DNA of 64,000 nucleotides from CAYYWP01 sp050176585 (GTDB taxonomy: Bacteria > Desulfobacterota > Binatia > HRBIN30 > CADEER01): positions 53,095 through 117,094 of the forward strand of contig JBFXHX010000012.1 in NCBI GenBank assembly GCA_050176585.1, read 5' to 3'. Both the position numbers and the translations under genes were made by a program. Numbering within the stretch: position 1 is the first letter of the stretch; the number at the start of each line of letters is the position of its first letter. The notes under the pieces are model-generated. The model did no database searches and had not been told where the DNA came from. It saw only the letters and a program-made list of their open reading frames with translations. This document shows, in pieces, positions 54,956-63,195 of the stretch.

Positions 54956-56967
54956 TGCGCAAACCCCTCCGCCTCATGTTCGCCCTCGGTTTGAGCATCG
55001 GGACATTCCTTGGCCGGCCACTGGCACGGGCTGCCGACGAGCCGCCGCTGGCCGAGATCGAGGTCACGGCTGAACCAATCGGCGCCGCCGAGCAGCGGGC
55101 GCCGACGGCTTTCGTCAGCGAGGTGGATGTCGGCGCCCGCGATCAAGCGCTCGACACCGCGGCGGATGCGCTCGCCGAAGCTGCGGGAGTTCAGGTGCAG
55201 CGCTTCGGCGGTCTCGGCGCGTTCAGCACCATTTCCATTCGCGGATCCTCCGCGAACCAGGTGCCGGTCTACCTCGACGGCATTCCGCTCTCGCAAGCGC
55301 TCGATCAAGCCGTCGACCTCTCCAACCTGCCGCTCGACAGCCTCGAGCGCATCGAAGTGTATCGCGGCACCGTGCCTGTCGGGTTCGGCGGCGGCGGCAT
55401 CGGCGGCGTCGTCAACCTGGTGACGAAGCCGCCGGTCGCCGAGCCCGCCACCGAGCTTTCCGCCGGCTACGGTTCGTTCGACACTCGTAAGGTAGTCGCT
55501 TCGCACACGCGCCGGTTATGGGGGTTCGACGTCCTCGGGCATGTGAGCTACCTGGGGAGCCAGGGCGACTTCACCTATTTCGACGACAACGGCACGCCGG
55601 AAAACCCGACCGACGATGCGGAGGTCGCGCGGATCAACAACGCGTTCAATGCCGTCGGCGGTCTGCTGCGGATCTCGCGCGACCTCGGCGATGGCCTGCG
55701 CGCGGACGGCACGCAGGAGGTCTTCTACAACGCGCAAGGCGTGCCCGGGCCGGCGAGCACGCAGTTCGCGCTGCCGTCACTCGAGGAGCTGCGCTCGCTC
55801 ACGTACCTGCGCCTCTCGCGAAGCGGCCTGGCGGCGGGCGCGCTCGACCTCTCGGGGACGCTCTACGGCGTGTACAACCTGCAGCGTTTCAACGACCCGG
55901 AAGGCGATTTCGGTTTTCGCTCGCAGACCCGCAACGAGACGGCGCTGGTCGGCGCCAGCAATACCGGTACGTGGCTCACGCCCTATGTCCAGCAGGCCGT
56001 GTCGTGGTTTGACGAGCTGTCGTACGAGCAATTCTTCCCGTTCAACGCGTTCGCCGATCCGGCCGACGGCCCGGATCAGACGCGGCTGCGCTTGACGCTC
56101 GCCGTGCAGGACGAGATTCCACTGCTCGGCGACCGCGTCCTCACGGTACCCAGCCTCCGCTACGAGCACCTGCTGGACGAGTTCAGCGGTGTCGACATCG
56201 CGAACCAACCGGACACGCCGCCCTCCACCACCAACACCGACCTGTGGACGCCGGCGCTCGGCACCGCGGTCCGCATCGCCGATTGGTTATCGCTGCGCGG
56301 CAATCTCGGCCGCTTCCAACGCGCGCCGAACTTCTCCGAGCTGTTCGGCAACAGCGGCACGACGCTCGGCAATGCCAAGCTCAGGCCGGAGACCGGCGTC
56401 AACCGGGATCTGGGCTTCGTCGCCACCGCGCCCGCATCGCTCGGACTCGACCGCGGAACGGCCACGTTCGCATACTTCAACAACGACTACGACGACCTGA
56501 TCACGTTTACTGCGGTGAGCCCGCAGCAGTTCCGCGCGATCAACATCAGCAAAGCGCGCGTGCGCGGCGTCGAGCTCTCGCTGTCGATGGCGGCGTTCGG
56601 ACACTTCGGCCTGGAGCTCAACTACACGCATCAGAGCTCGCAGGACTTGAGCGACGATGTAGTGCGGCGCGGCCAGTCGCTACCGCTGCGCCCGGACGAT
56701 GAGCTGTTCACCCGGCTGGAGGCGTTCGACCGCTGGGCAAAGCTCTACTACGAGTTCACCTACATCGGCCCCAACGCCGAAACGCCCTCGGGCTTCAGCA
56801 CGGTGCCCAGCCGGGCGATCCACACCATCGGCGCGGCGCTGCTCCCGCGCGAATGGCTCGAGATCAAGTTCGAGGCCGCCAACATCACCGACAATCAGAT
56901 CCGCGACCTGGGAGATTTCCCGCTGCCCGGCCTCTCCTTCTTCGGCGGCATCAAGGTGTCATTATGA
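54955..56967 (+). CDS. btuB: TonB-dependent cobalamin receptor (BtuB-like)
   Basis: 670-aa outer-membrane receptor. Signal peptide 1-26; TonB box EIEVTAEP (34-41); plug domain about 45-160 with GGLGAFSTISIRGSSANQVPVYLDGIPLSQA and IEVYRGTVPVGFGGGGIGGVVNLVT; then a 22-strand barrel with RFQRAPNFSELFGN and NLGNAKLRPE-like NAKLRPETG. The C-terminal strand ends in GLSFFGGIKVSL. The riboswitch and btuFCD support corrinoid as substrate. Overlaps both neighbours by 1-4 nt. Confidence 0.92.
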   Translation: MRKPLRLMFALGLSIGTFLGRPLARAADEPPLAEIEVTAEPIGAAEQRAPTAFVSEVDVGARDQALDTAADALAEAAGVQVQRFGGLGAFSTISIRGSSANQVPVYLDGIPLSQALDQAVDLSNLPLDSLERIEVYRGTVPVGFGGGGIGGVVNLVTKPPVAEPATELSAGYGSFDTRKVVASHTRRLWGFDVLGHVSYLGSQGDFTYFDDNGTPENPTDDAEVARINNAFNAVGGLLRISRDLGDGLRADGTQEVFYNAQGVPGPASTQFALPSLEELRSLTYLRLSRSGLAAGALDLSGTLYGVYNLQRFNDPEGDFGFRSQTRNETALVGASNTGTWLTPYVQQAVSWFDELSYEQFFPFNAFADPADGPDQTRLRLTLAVQDEIPLLGDRVLTVPSLRYEHLLDEFSGVDIANQPDTPPSTTNTDLWTPALGTAVRIADWLSLRGNLGRFQRAPNFSELFGNSGTTLGNAKLRPETGVNRDLGFVATAPASLGLDRGTATFAYFNNDYDDLITFTAVSPQQFRAINISKARVRGVELSLSMAAFGHFGLELNYTHQSSQDLSDDVVRRGQSLPLRPDDELFTRLEAFDRWAKLYYEFTYIGPNAETPSGFSTVPSRAIHTIGAALLPREWLEIKFEAANITDNQIRDLGDFPLPGLSFFGGIKVSL

Positions 56968-58241
56968 AGAACCTGACGCTCGCCGCAGTGCTTCTCGCGC
57001 TAGCGCTGGCCGCTCCGCTGCTCGCGCAGCCGCCGTGCACGGGCGACTGCGACCGCGATGGGGCGGTGTCCATCGCCGAGATCCTCCGCGGAGTGAACAT
57101 CGCTCTCGATGCCGCGGGTGCCGTGCTGTGCGAGCGCTTCGACCGCGATGGCGATGATCGCGTCGGCGTGGACGAGCTGGTGGACGGCGTCGCCAACGCG
57201 CTCGATGGCTGCCCGCGGGCGCGGCATGCGTTCGTGGTCACCAGCGACTTCTTCGACGGGTCGTTCGGGATCGTGGGCCTGGACCCGCCGCGTTCGGTCG
57301 ATCCGTCCAACCCGCGCCGCCGGCTGCACCGCGACGCCGTGGCGCGGAGCCACGACGGCCTCATCTACGTGATCAACCGCCGCTTTGCCGACAACATTCA
57401 GGTGCTCGACCCGGCCGACGGCTTTCGCACGCTCCTGCAGTGCTCGACCGGCAACGGCACCAATCCGCACGACATCGCCTTCGCATCGCGCCACAAAGCG
57501 TACGTCACCCTGTTCGAAGAAGCGGAGCTGCTGATCGTGAACCCCTCGGCGCGACCGGACTGCGCGGACTTCATCCGCGGACGGATCGACCTCTCCGCCC
57601 TCGCCGACGCCGACGGCATCCCGGAGATGGACCAGATGGCGTTGGTCGGCGACCGCCTCTATGTCTCCCTGCAACGGCTGGACCTCGACACCGTCTTGCG
57701 CCTCCCCGCCGAGAACGGCGCGATTGCGGTGATCGACGCCGAGCGCGACGAGCTCGTCGGCCACATTGAGCTGAGCGGCGAGAATCCGTTTGCCGCGACC
57801 AAAGGATTGACCGTGCGCGACGGGGCGATATGGATCGCGGAGGCGGGCCGTTTCAATGTCATGGACGGCGGCCTCGAGCGAATCGATCTGGCATCCGGTG
57901 TCGCGGGCGGTTTCGTGGTGAGCGAAGCGGACCTGGGAGGCGATGTCACCGATTTCGCCATCGTCGACGACCGGTTGGCATATGCGATCGTCAATCGCCC
58001 CGGTTTCACCAACGCGCTGATCTCTTTCGATCCCACCACGCGCCAGGTGCTCGCCACGCATCAGAGCAGCAACGGCTACACGCTCTTCGACATCGAGCTG
58101 AACCACCGCGGCGAGCTCTTCCTCGCCGATCGCTTCCGTCGCAGCCCTGGCGTGCGGATCTTCCGCGCCGCGGACGGCGCACCGCTCAGCGATGGTCCCA
58201 TCAACCTCGTCCTGCCGCCGTTCGAGATCGTCTTCTTCTGA
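56964..58241 (+). CDS. Secreted EF-hand plus beta-propeller protein of the B12 operon
   Basis: 425 aa. Signal peptide 1-21. Residues 24-90 hold a Cys-flanked EF-hand/dockerin-like pair (CTGDCDRDGAVSIAEILRGVNIAL and FDRDGDDRVGVDELVDGVANAL). Residues 95-425 form a YncE-like propeller: RDAVARSHDGLIYVINRR, NPHDIAFASRHKAYVTLFEEAELLIVN, TKGLTVRDGAIWIAEAGR, DIELNHRGELFLADR. ATG overlaps the btuB stop. It may be the closest functional counterpart of Bacteroides BtuG (propeller beside BtuB), but lacks a lipobox. Function inferred. Confidence 0.85.
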   Translation: MKNLTLAAVLLALALAAPLLAQPPCTGDCDRDGAVSIAEILRGVNIALDAAGAVLCERFDRDGDDRVGVDELVDGVANALDGCPRARHAFVVTSDFFDGSFGIVGLDPPRSVDPSNPRRRLHRDAVARSHDGLIYVINRRFADNIQVLDPADGFRTLLQCSTGNGTNPHDIAFASRHKAYVTLFEEAELLIVNPSARPDCADFIRGRIDLSALADADGIPEMDQMALVGDRLYVSLQRLDLDTVLRLPAENGAIAVIDAERDELVGHIELSGENPFAATKGLTVRDGAIWIAEAGRFNVMDGGLERIDLASGVAGGFVVSEADLGGDVTDFAIVDDRLAYAIVNRPGFTNALISFDPTTRQVLATHQSSNGYTLFDIELNHRGELFLADRFRRSPGVRIFRAADGAPLSDGPINLVLPPFEIVFF

Positions 58242-58394
58242 CGAAGCGGCGCTTCGACCCTGGCGGCAATTCCCGCTGTTTTGTAGACAGGCGCAGACAC
58301 CAGTAGAGCTCGAGCCGAGATCGCCTCCGGCGCTGCGGATCGCCGGACTGCTGCGCACCCGCGATGCAGAGTCCGCACAGTGGAAAGGACGTCC

Positions 58395-59225
58395 ATGGCC
58401 AACTCTCCGAAGAACGCGCTCTTGACCGTGGAAGATTACGACCGGCTGCCGGTCGTGCCCGCGGACCACCGGCTGACCTACGGGTCACACCCGATTCAAT
58501 TCGGCGATCTGTACATGCCTGCGGGAAGCGGCCCGCACCCCGTCGTCGTCATGGTGCACGGAGGCTGCTGGCGGGAGCGGTGGGGTCTCGAAGGGCTCGG
58601 ACTGCTGTGCACCGCGCTGGCCAAAGAGGGCCTGGCGGTGTGGAGTCTGGAATACCGCCGCCTGGGGAATGGTGGCGGCTGGCCGACGACATTCACCGAC
58701 GTCGCCGCAGGCGCGGATTTTTTGCGGCGCATTGCCGGTCAATGGAACCTCGACCTGTCGCGCGCGATCAGCGCGGGACATTCGGCGGGCGGCCACCTGG
58801 CGTTGTGGCTCGCCGGCCGCCATCGCCTGCCCCAGCGCGGTGAGCTCTTCTCGGCCGATCCCCTGCCCTTGCGCGGCGCAGTCTCGCTCGCGGGCATCGC
58901 CGACCTCGCGGAAGGTGTGAAGCGCAACATCTGCGAAGGATCGTGTCACGAGCTCGTCGGAGGCATGCCGGACGCGGTGCCGGGACGCTACGAGCAAGCT
59001 TCACCGAGCGCTCTTCTCCCCTTGGGCGTACCGCAATGGCACGTGGTCGGCAGCGACGACGACCTCGTGCCCGCCGATTACGTGCAGCGGTGCGCCGAGC
59101 GCGCAAGGCGCTATGATGACGTGCGCCTCGATGTCGTGCCGCACGCCGGACATTTCGAGATCGTCGTGCCCACCACGCACGCGTGGGCGCCGGTGCGCAA
59201 CGCCCTGGTGACGCTCCTGCAGTAA
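58395..59225 (+). CDS. Alpha/beta hydrolase, BD-FAE/formamidase-like esterase
   Basis: 276-aa cytosolic serine hydrolase. AAAGGA precedes ATG 58395. Oxyanion motif VVVMVHGGCWRERWG, nucleophile in AISAGHSAGGHLALWLAGRH, later SDDDLVP (acid) and VPHAGHFEIV (base). This layout fits arylformamidase and small-ester hydrolases of the BD-FAE group. It lies 153 nt after the B12 operon with no terminator seen, so partial read-through is possible, but functional linkage is doubtful. Confidence 0.84.
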   Translation: MANSPKNALLTVEDYDRLPVVPADHRLTYGSHPIQFGDLYMPAGSGPHPVVVMVHGGCWRERWGLEGLGLLCTALAKEGLAVWSLEYRRLGNGGGWPTTFTDVAAGADFLRRIAGQWNLDLSRAISAGHSAGGHLALWLAGRHRLPQRGELFSADPLPLRGAVSLAGIADLAEGVKRNICEGSCHELVGGMPDAVPGRYEQASPSALLPLGVPQWHVVGSDDDLVPADYVQRCAERARRYDDVRLDVVPHAGHFEIVVPTTHAWAPVRNALVTLLQ

Positions 59226-59336
59226 GCGCCGACCGCGAGGACTGCGGGCCCGCTTCATCGCCGCCGCCGAGCTCCGATGCGGCGTTGCGCGGGCGCCGGG
59301 TCATGCGTTTCGGTTGCATCCGCCATATTTTTTCTC

Positions 59337-59365
59337 TTGATATTAGATGGTCAGAGAGCTATCGG
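59337..59365 (+). promoter_or_regulatory. Candidate promoter of the first lipoprotein gene
   Basis: TTGATA (59337-59342), 17-nt spacer, TATCGG (59360-59365), inside an A+T-rich island that stands out from the GC-rich surroundings. It would give a leader of about 40 nt carrying AGGAGG (59401-59406). Confidence 0.35.
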
Positions 59366-59410
59366 CGGTGGCGTTCTCCCTCTAAATTTGCATCAGGACA
59401 AGGAGGACGC

Positions 59411-60490
59411 ATGCGTGTCTCACGGGCTTCGCGCTTCGGATTTCTTGGCGCTATTCTCTGCTTAGGCGCGCTATTCACCGGTTGTGCCGTCCTCGACGTG
59501 AAACTCACCAGTACGCCGGGCACTGTGGCCCGAGGCGAGCCCGTGACATTCGGCGTCAAGCTCACCAACCGCTCGCAGTGCCCGGTACCGGAAGCCGGCG
59601 CCGTTCTCTTGGCCTTCATTCCGGTAGACGAGTTTTTCGGCGACATACCCGAAACTACACCTCCGGAGTTCGAACCGATCATCGATAAGCTCCGGATGTT
59701 CTTCGATGAGCTGTGCGAAGGTGGGAATCCCGATTTTCCGACGGCACCCGACGGCATGTCCGTCGCCTGCAGCCGTGGCGAAGCCGAAATCGTTTGCCAG
59801 CTGTCTAGCCGCCTTTCCGCCGATCAACGGACCGAAGGTGGTTTTACCTTCGCGGCCCTGAACGATCACCTCCACTGCGGAATCGAGGGCGGAGCCATGA
59901 ACTGCCAGTTGCGGCTGCCGTTCGCACGCGCGCATGCGAGCGCGGCAGGAACCACGGCCGGCTTCCAAGAGCTGACCTGCACCGGCACCGAGGAGCTCCC
60001 CGAACTGGGAGAGTTCGGCGCGCTTTGTTTCATCGGCTCGTTTGAGGAGATGGGCAACTTGGGGCCCGGTCAGATGGCAATCGGCGAGGTCGCGCTTCCG
60101 GCCCGGGGTGGGGGGGTCGTGCGCAACCTCATATTCACGGTCGCGGACGTCGATGCAGAAGACCTGGGAGTCTGTAAGAACAGCACGGAGCCATGCGACC
60201 GTGAGCAAATGAATCCCTGTCCGGGCAGCGAATGCGGCAAGGGTATTTGCGAGGGCGGCGCGAACCCAGGCCAAGGCTGTGATGAGGATGCGGACTGCGG
60301 TGATCAAGGCAATTGCATATTGTGCGCCGAGCTCGCTCAAGACACTTTCCTGCCCGTCGATTGCACGACGACGGTGATCGGGTTGCAAACGGCTCCGGCC
60401 GTATCACGTTCGGGACTGCTCGCGCTGACCGCGGCCCTGCTCATCTGCGGTTCGCTGTGGTTGCACATGCGGCGGAGGCGAAGAGCGTAG
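59411..60490 (+). CDS. Lipoprotein with C-terminal membrane-anchor motif (paralogue 1)
   Basis: 359 aa. The signal peptide ends in lipobox LFTGC (Cys25). An immunoglobulin-like N-terminal domain (LTSTPGTVARGEPVTFGVKLTNRSQCPVP) is followed by Cys-containing segments and a Cys-rich stretch of about 60 residues (VCKNSTEPC, GKGICEGGANPGQGCDEDADCG). The C-terminus SRSGLLALTAALLICGSLWLHMRRRRRA is a hydrophobic helix plus Arg cluster, like PEP-CTERM/IPTL-type sorting signals. Paralogous to the next gene. Function unknown; surface or periplasmic. Confidence 0.82.
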   Translation: MRVSRASRFGFLGAILCLGALFTGCAVLDVKLTSTPGTVARGEPVTFGVKLTNRSQCPVPEAGAVLLAFIPVDEFFGDIPETTPPEFEPIIDKLRMFFDELCEGGNPDFPTAPDGMSVACSRGEAEIVCQLSSRLSADQRTEGGFTFAALNDHLHCGIEGGAMNCQLRLPFARAHASAAGTTAGFQELTCTGTEELPELGEFGALCFIGSFEEMGNLGPGQMAIGEVALPARGGGVVRNLIFTVADVDAEDLGVCKNSTEPCDREQMNPCPGSECGKGICEGGANPGQGCDEDADCGDQGNCILCAELAQDTFLPVDCTTTVIGLQTAPAVSRSGLLALTAALLICGSLWLHMRRRRRA

Positions 60491-60714
60491 CGCGGCGGGG
60501 TCGCGCGGTCGGGCGGCGGCGCAATGCCACCACCTATGCCCCTCGCCTTGGCGCGCCCTGGGCGCGAGCGGGTGGCAGTTCGCCATGCCCCGTCGGCCGA
60601 GTTTGGTGCCCGTGCTCCAGCGTGCCGCCCTGTTTTGCCCTTGATTTTGTATTCAGCCTTGGCTAACCAAGCGCCGTTCTCGGGGGATCCGTTCGAGCCT
60701 CAGAGGGAGGGCGC

Positions 60715-61821
60715 ATGCCTGCCAAGCGAATTCGCCGGTTTGTCTCAGGTGTAGCGATACCGGCCCTGCTCGCGCTGGGCGGCGGCTGCTCCGTGCTGGA
60801 TGTGCAATTGACCAGTACGCCCAGCACGGTGGCGTCGGGAGAGCCGGTCACCTTCGACATCAAGCTCACGAACCGATCACAATGTCCGATCCAGCGCGCC
60901 GGCGCTTTTCTCATCGCATTCGTCGCCGCGGAGGACTTCTTCGAGACGACGGTCGGCGCGGAAGTGCCGGATAATGCACCACCGGAGGTCTTGGCGTTTA
61001 TCGAGGAACTGCGCAGGTTTTTCGATGATTTGTGCGAAGGCGGTAACCCGACGCTGCCGACGCCCCCGAACCTGTCGACTGCTTGTAACCGGGGCGACGG
61101 CGAGATCGTGTGCACCATGTCCGGGCCGCTGCCCGCCAACGACGGCAATACCGGCGGCATGACGTTCGCCGGCCTGGGAGACCGACTGCAGTGCTCGACC
61201 GATGGCGGCACCATGAGCTGTCAATTGCGCATCCCGCTCGGGACCGCTGCAGCGGCCGCGGAAGGAGCGACGGCGGCCGCGGCCACCAAGGCTTTGACCT
61301 GCGTCGACGCCGGCGAGCTCGAACTGGACAGTACTGAAACCGGAGCCGACGTGCTCTGCTTCATCGGCAGCCCGACGAGCCTCCAGGGCTTGGGACCGGC
61401 CGAGATGGCCAGTGGCCAGATCGTCCTGCCCGCCCGCGGCGCCGGGGTCGTGCGAAATCTGTTGATCGGGTTCGCCGTCGATGATGATGACATCGGCGTG
61501 TGCAGCAACAGCAAGGAGCCGTGCGAGCTGAGCGACCCCAACGCATGCCTGGGAGGCTCCTGCGAGCCGGGGATCTGCAGCGGCGGCGTGAACGATGGCG
61601 CCGGGTGTGATCCCGCGACCGCCACGACGGATTGCGGTATGGGCGTAACGTGCACGCGATGCGACGCGCTCGCCCAAGGCCTGCCGATCGACTGCACGAC
61701 CACCGTCATCGGGGTGCGGGGAGCCCCTGCGGCGTCGCCGTGGGGTTTGATTTCGATGGCGGCCTTACTGCTCGTATTCGGCGCGGTCTGGCTGCACCTG
61801 CGCCGCGGGCAAAGAGCTTAA
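60715..61821 (+). CDS. Lipoprotein with C-terminal membrane-anchor motif (paralogue 2)
   Basis: 368 aa, clearly homologous over its whole length to the preceding gene: lipobox LGGGC (Cys25), SVLDVQLTSTPSTVASGEPVTFDIKLTNRSQCPIQ, FFDDLCEGGNP, LPARGAGVVRNLL, and a Cys-rich stretch (VCSNSKEPC, GGSCEPGICSGGVNDGAGC). The C-terminus SPWGLISMAALLLVFGAVWLHLRRGQRA shares the S..GL...WLH.RR...RA pattern. A tandem duplication, separated by 224 nt with no gene. A perfect 13-bp hairpin follows. Confidence 0.82.
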   Translation: MPAKRIRRFVSGVAIPALLALGGGCSVLDVQLTSTPSTVASGEPVTFDIKLTNRSQCPIQRAGAFLIAFVAAEDFFETTVGAEVPDNAPPEVLAFIEELRRFFDDLCEGGNPTLPTPPNLSTACNRGDGEIVCTMSGPLPANDGNTGGMTFAGLGDRLQCSTDGGTMSCQLRIPLGTAAAAAEGATAAAATKALTCVDAGELELDSTETGADVLCFIGSPTSLQGLGPAEMASGQIVLPARGAGVVRNLLIGFAVDDDDIGVCSNSKEPCELSDPNACLGGSCEPGICSGGVNDGAGCDPATATTDCGMGVTCTRCDALAQGLPIDCTTTVIGVRGAPAASPWGLISMAALLLVFGAVWLHLRRGQRA

Positions 61822-61838
61822 CAAAACCGCGAGTTCCC

Positions 61839-61871
61839 GGGTGGGCGATTGCCCCGTGCAATCGCCCACCC
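61839..61871 (+). terminator. Strong hairpin after the lipoprotein pair
   Basis: A perfect 13-bp stem (GGGTGGGCGATTG with its complement) and 7-nt loop begin 18 nt after the stop codon. There is no T-run, so it could be a non-canonical terminator or an mRNA 3'-end stabiliser. Confidence 0.5.
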
Positions 61872-62059
61872 CCGAACGAACACAGCGAGCCGCCACGGCT
61901 GTCGGCGGCTAAGCCTGTGCAGATATTGCGCTGCCGGGTACTCGCGCTGCAGCCTTATCAACGCCGCGTCTAATTGATATTCAGAAGCTCCGCTGTCTTG
62001 CCCAAGGCCGCAGAAGACCGCGTGCGGCTGAGTCGCCTGCGCGGTCAGGAAGGCGTGCG

Positions 62060-63163
62060 ATGGCAAAAGTGAGCAGAGCCATGGTGCAGACCGGCGCGCG
62101 CACCCTGCAGATGCGCGAGTTTCCGCTGCCGGTGCTCAGTGAAGACGACGGCCTGCTGAAGGTCGAGGCATGTGGGCTCTGCATCACCGACGTCTCGCAG
62201 TATCAGGGCGATTACAACGCGTGGATGCAGTACCCGGTGGTGCCGGGCCATGAGCCGGTCGGCATCATCGATCGCATCGGCCCCGTCGCCGCGAAGCGGT
62301 GGGGCGTCAAGGAAGGCGACCGCGTGGCCGTGGAGGCACCGCTGCCGTGTCACTCGTGCAAACAGTGCCGCCGCGGCAATTACCACCTCTGCACGCGCTA
62401 CGAACGGCTGTCCTGCTACGCGTGGATTCCGATCGAAACGCCGCCCTCCCCACTCTGGGGTGCGTACGCGGACTACATGTACCTCGACCCGCATTCCATC
62501 GTTCACAGAGCGGGCTCGCGGGTCCCGGCGGAGCTGTTGGCGCTGTTCGATGCCGTCGCCGCCGGAGTGCATTGGGCAGTGCAGTGGCAGCAGACGCCGG
62601 GGGGCGACACGATCGTGATCATCGGCTGCGGCCAGCGCGGTCTGAGCTGTGTGGTGGCGGGCAAAGAGAGCGGCGCGGCGCGCATCATCGTCGTCGGGCT
62701 ACGCCGAGAGGCCGACCAGCTGGCGGTGGCGCGCGAGCTCGGTGCGGACTACACGATCGTCGCCGATGAAAGGGATGTGCTGGTGGAAGTGAAGCGCCTG
62801 AGCGGCGGCACCGGTGCCGACGTGGTGGTCGACACCACGCCGTTGGCCGCGATGTCGCTGGCGCGGGCCATCGAGATGGTCGCGCGAGGAGGCACCGTCG
62901 CATTGGCCGGGCCCAAGAAGCCCAGCCGGGCAAGCGACCTGTGCAGCGACGTGATCATGGAGAAAGGCATCCGCGTGCTGGGCAGCACAGGCGTTCCGTG
63001 GCAGGCCAACGAAGCCGCTTTGCGCATCATCGAGTCGGGGCGCCATCGGCTGGACAAAATGCACAGCCATACCGTTCCGCTCGAGCGCGCGGAGTACGCG
63101 TTGCAGCTTTTGGCGGACGAGATTCCCGGCGAGTCGGCGCTGCACATCGCCATCACGCCGTGA
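62060..63163 (+). CDS. Zinc-dependent alcohol dehydrogenase (MDR family)
   Basis: 367 aa. AGGAAGG precedes the ATG. Catalytic zinc ligands Cys38 (ACGLCITD) and His64-Glu65 (VPGHEPVG); structural zinc cysteines 97, 100, 103 and 111 (CHSCKQCRRGNYHLC). The Rossmann region VIIGCGQRGLSCVVAG has a GxGxxG variant, and GLRREADQLAVARELGAD follows. The substrate is unclear; sorbitol/threonine-dehydrogenase-like members are closest. Followed by an epoxide hydrolase after 32 nt, suggesting a small catabolic or detoxification unit. Confidence 0.88.
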   Translation: MAKVSRAMVQTGARTLQMREFPLPVLSEDDGLLKVEACGLCITDVSQYQGDYNAWMQYPVVPGHEPVGIIDRIGPVAAKRWGVKEGDRVAVEAPLPCHSCKQCRRGNYHLCTRYERLSCYAWIPIETPPSPLWGAYADYMYLDPHSIVHRAGSRVPAELLALFDAVAAGVHWAVQWQQTPGGDTIVIIGCGQRGLSCVVAGKESGAARIIVVGLRREADQLAVARELGADYTIVADERDVLVEVKRLSGGTGADVVVDTTPLAAMSLARAIEMVARGGTVALAGPKKPSRASDLCSDVIMEKGIRVLGSTGVPWQANEAALRIIESGRHRLDKMHSHTVPLERAEYALQLLADEIPGESALHIAITP

Positions 63164-63195
63164 CGACCGCGCCCTCGCGCGGCGGAGGTTTCGAG

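Noticed and set aside
47957..62053. Identical GGTCAGGAAGGCG upstream of hpnI and the alcohol dehydrogenase
   Set aside because: The shared part is mostly the Shine-Dalgarno; only the hpnI copy belongs to a palindrome, so chance is likely.
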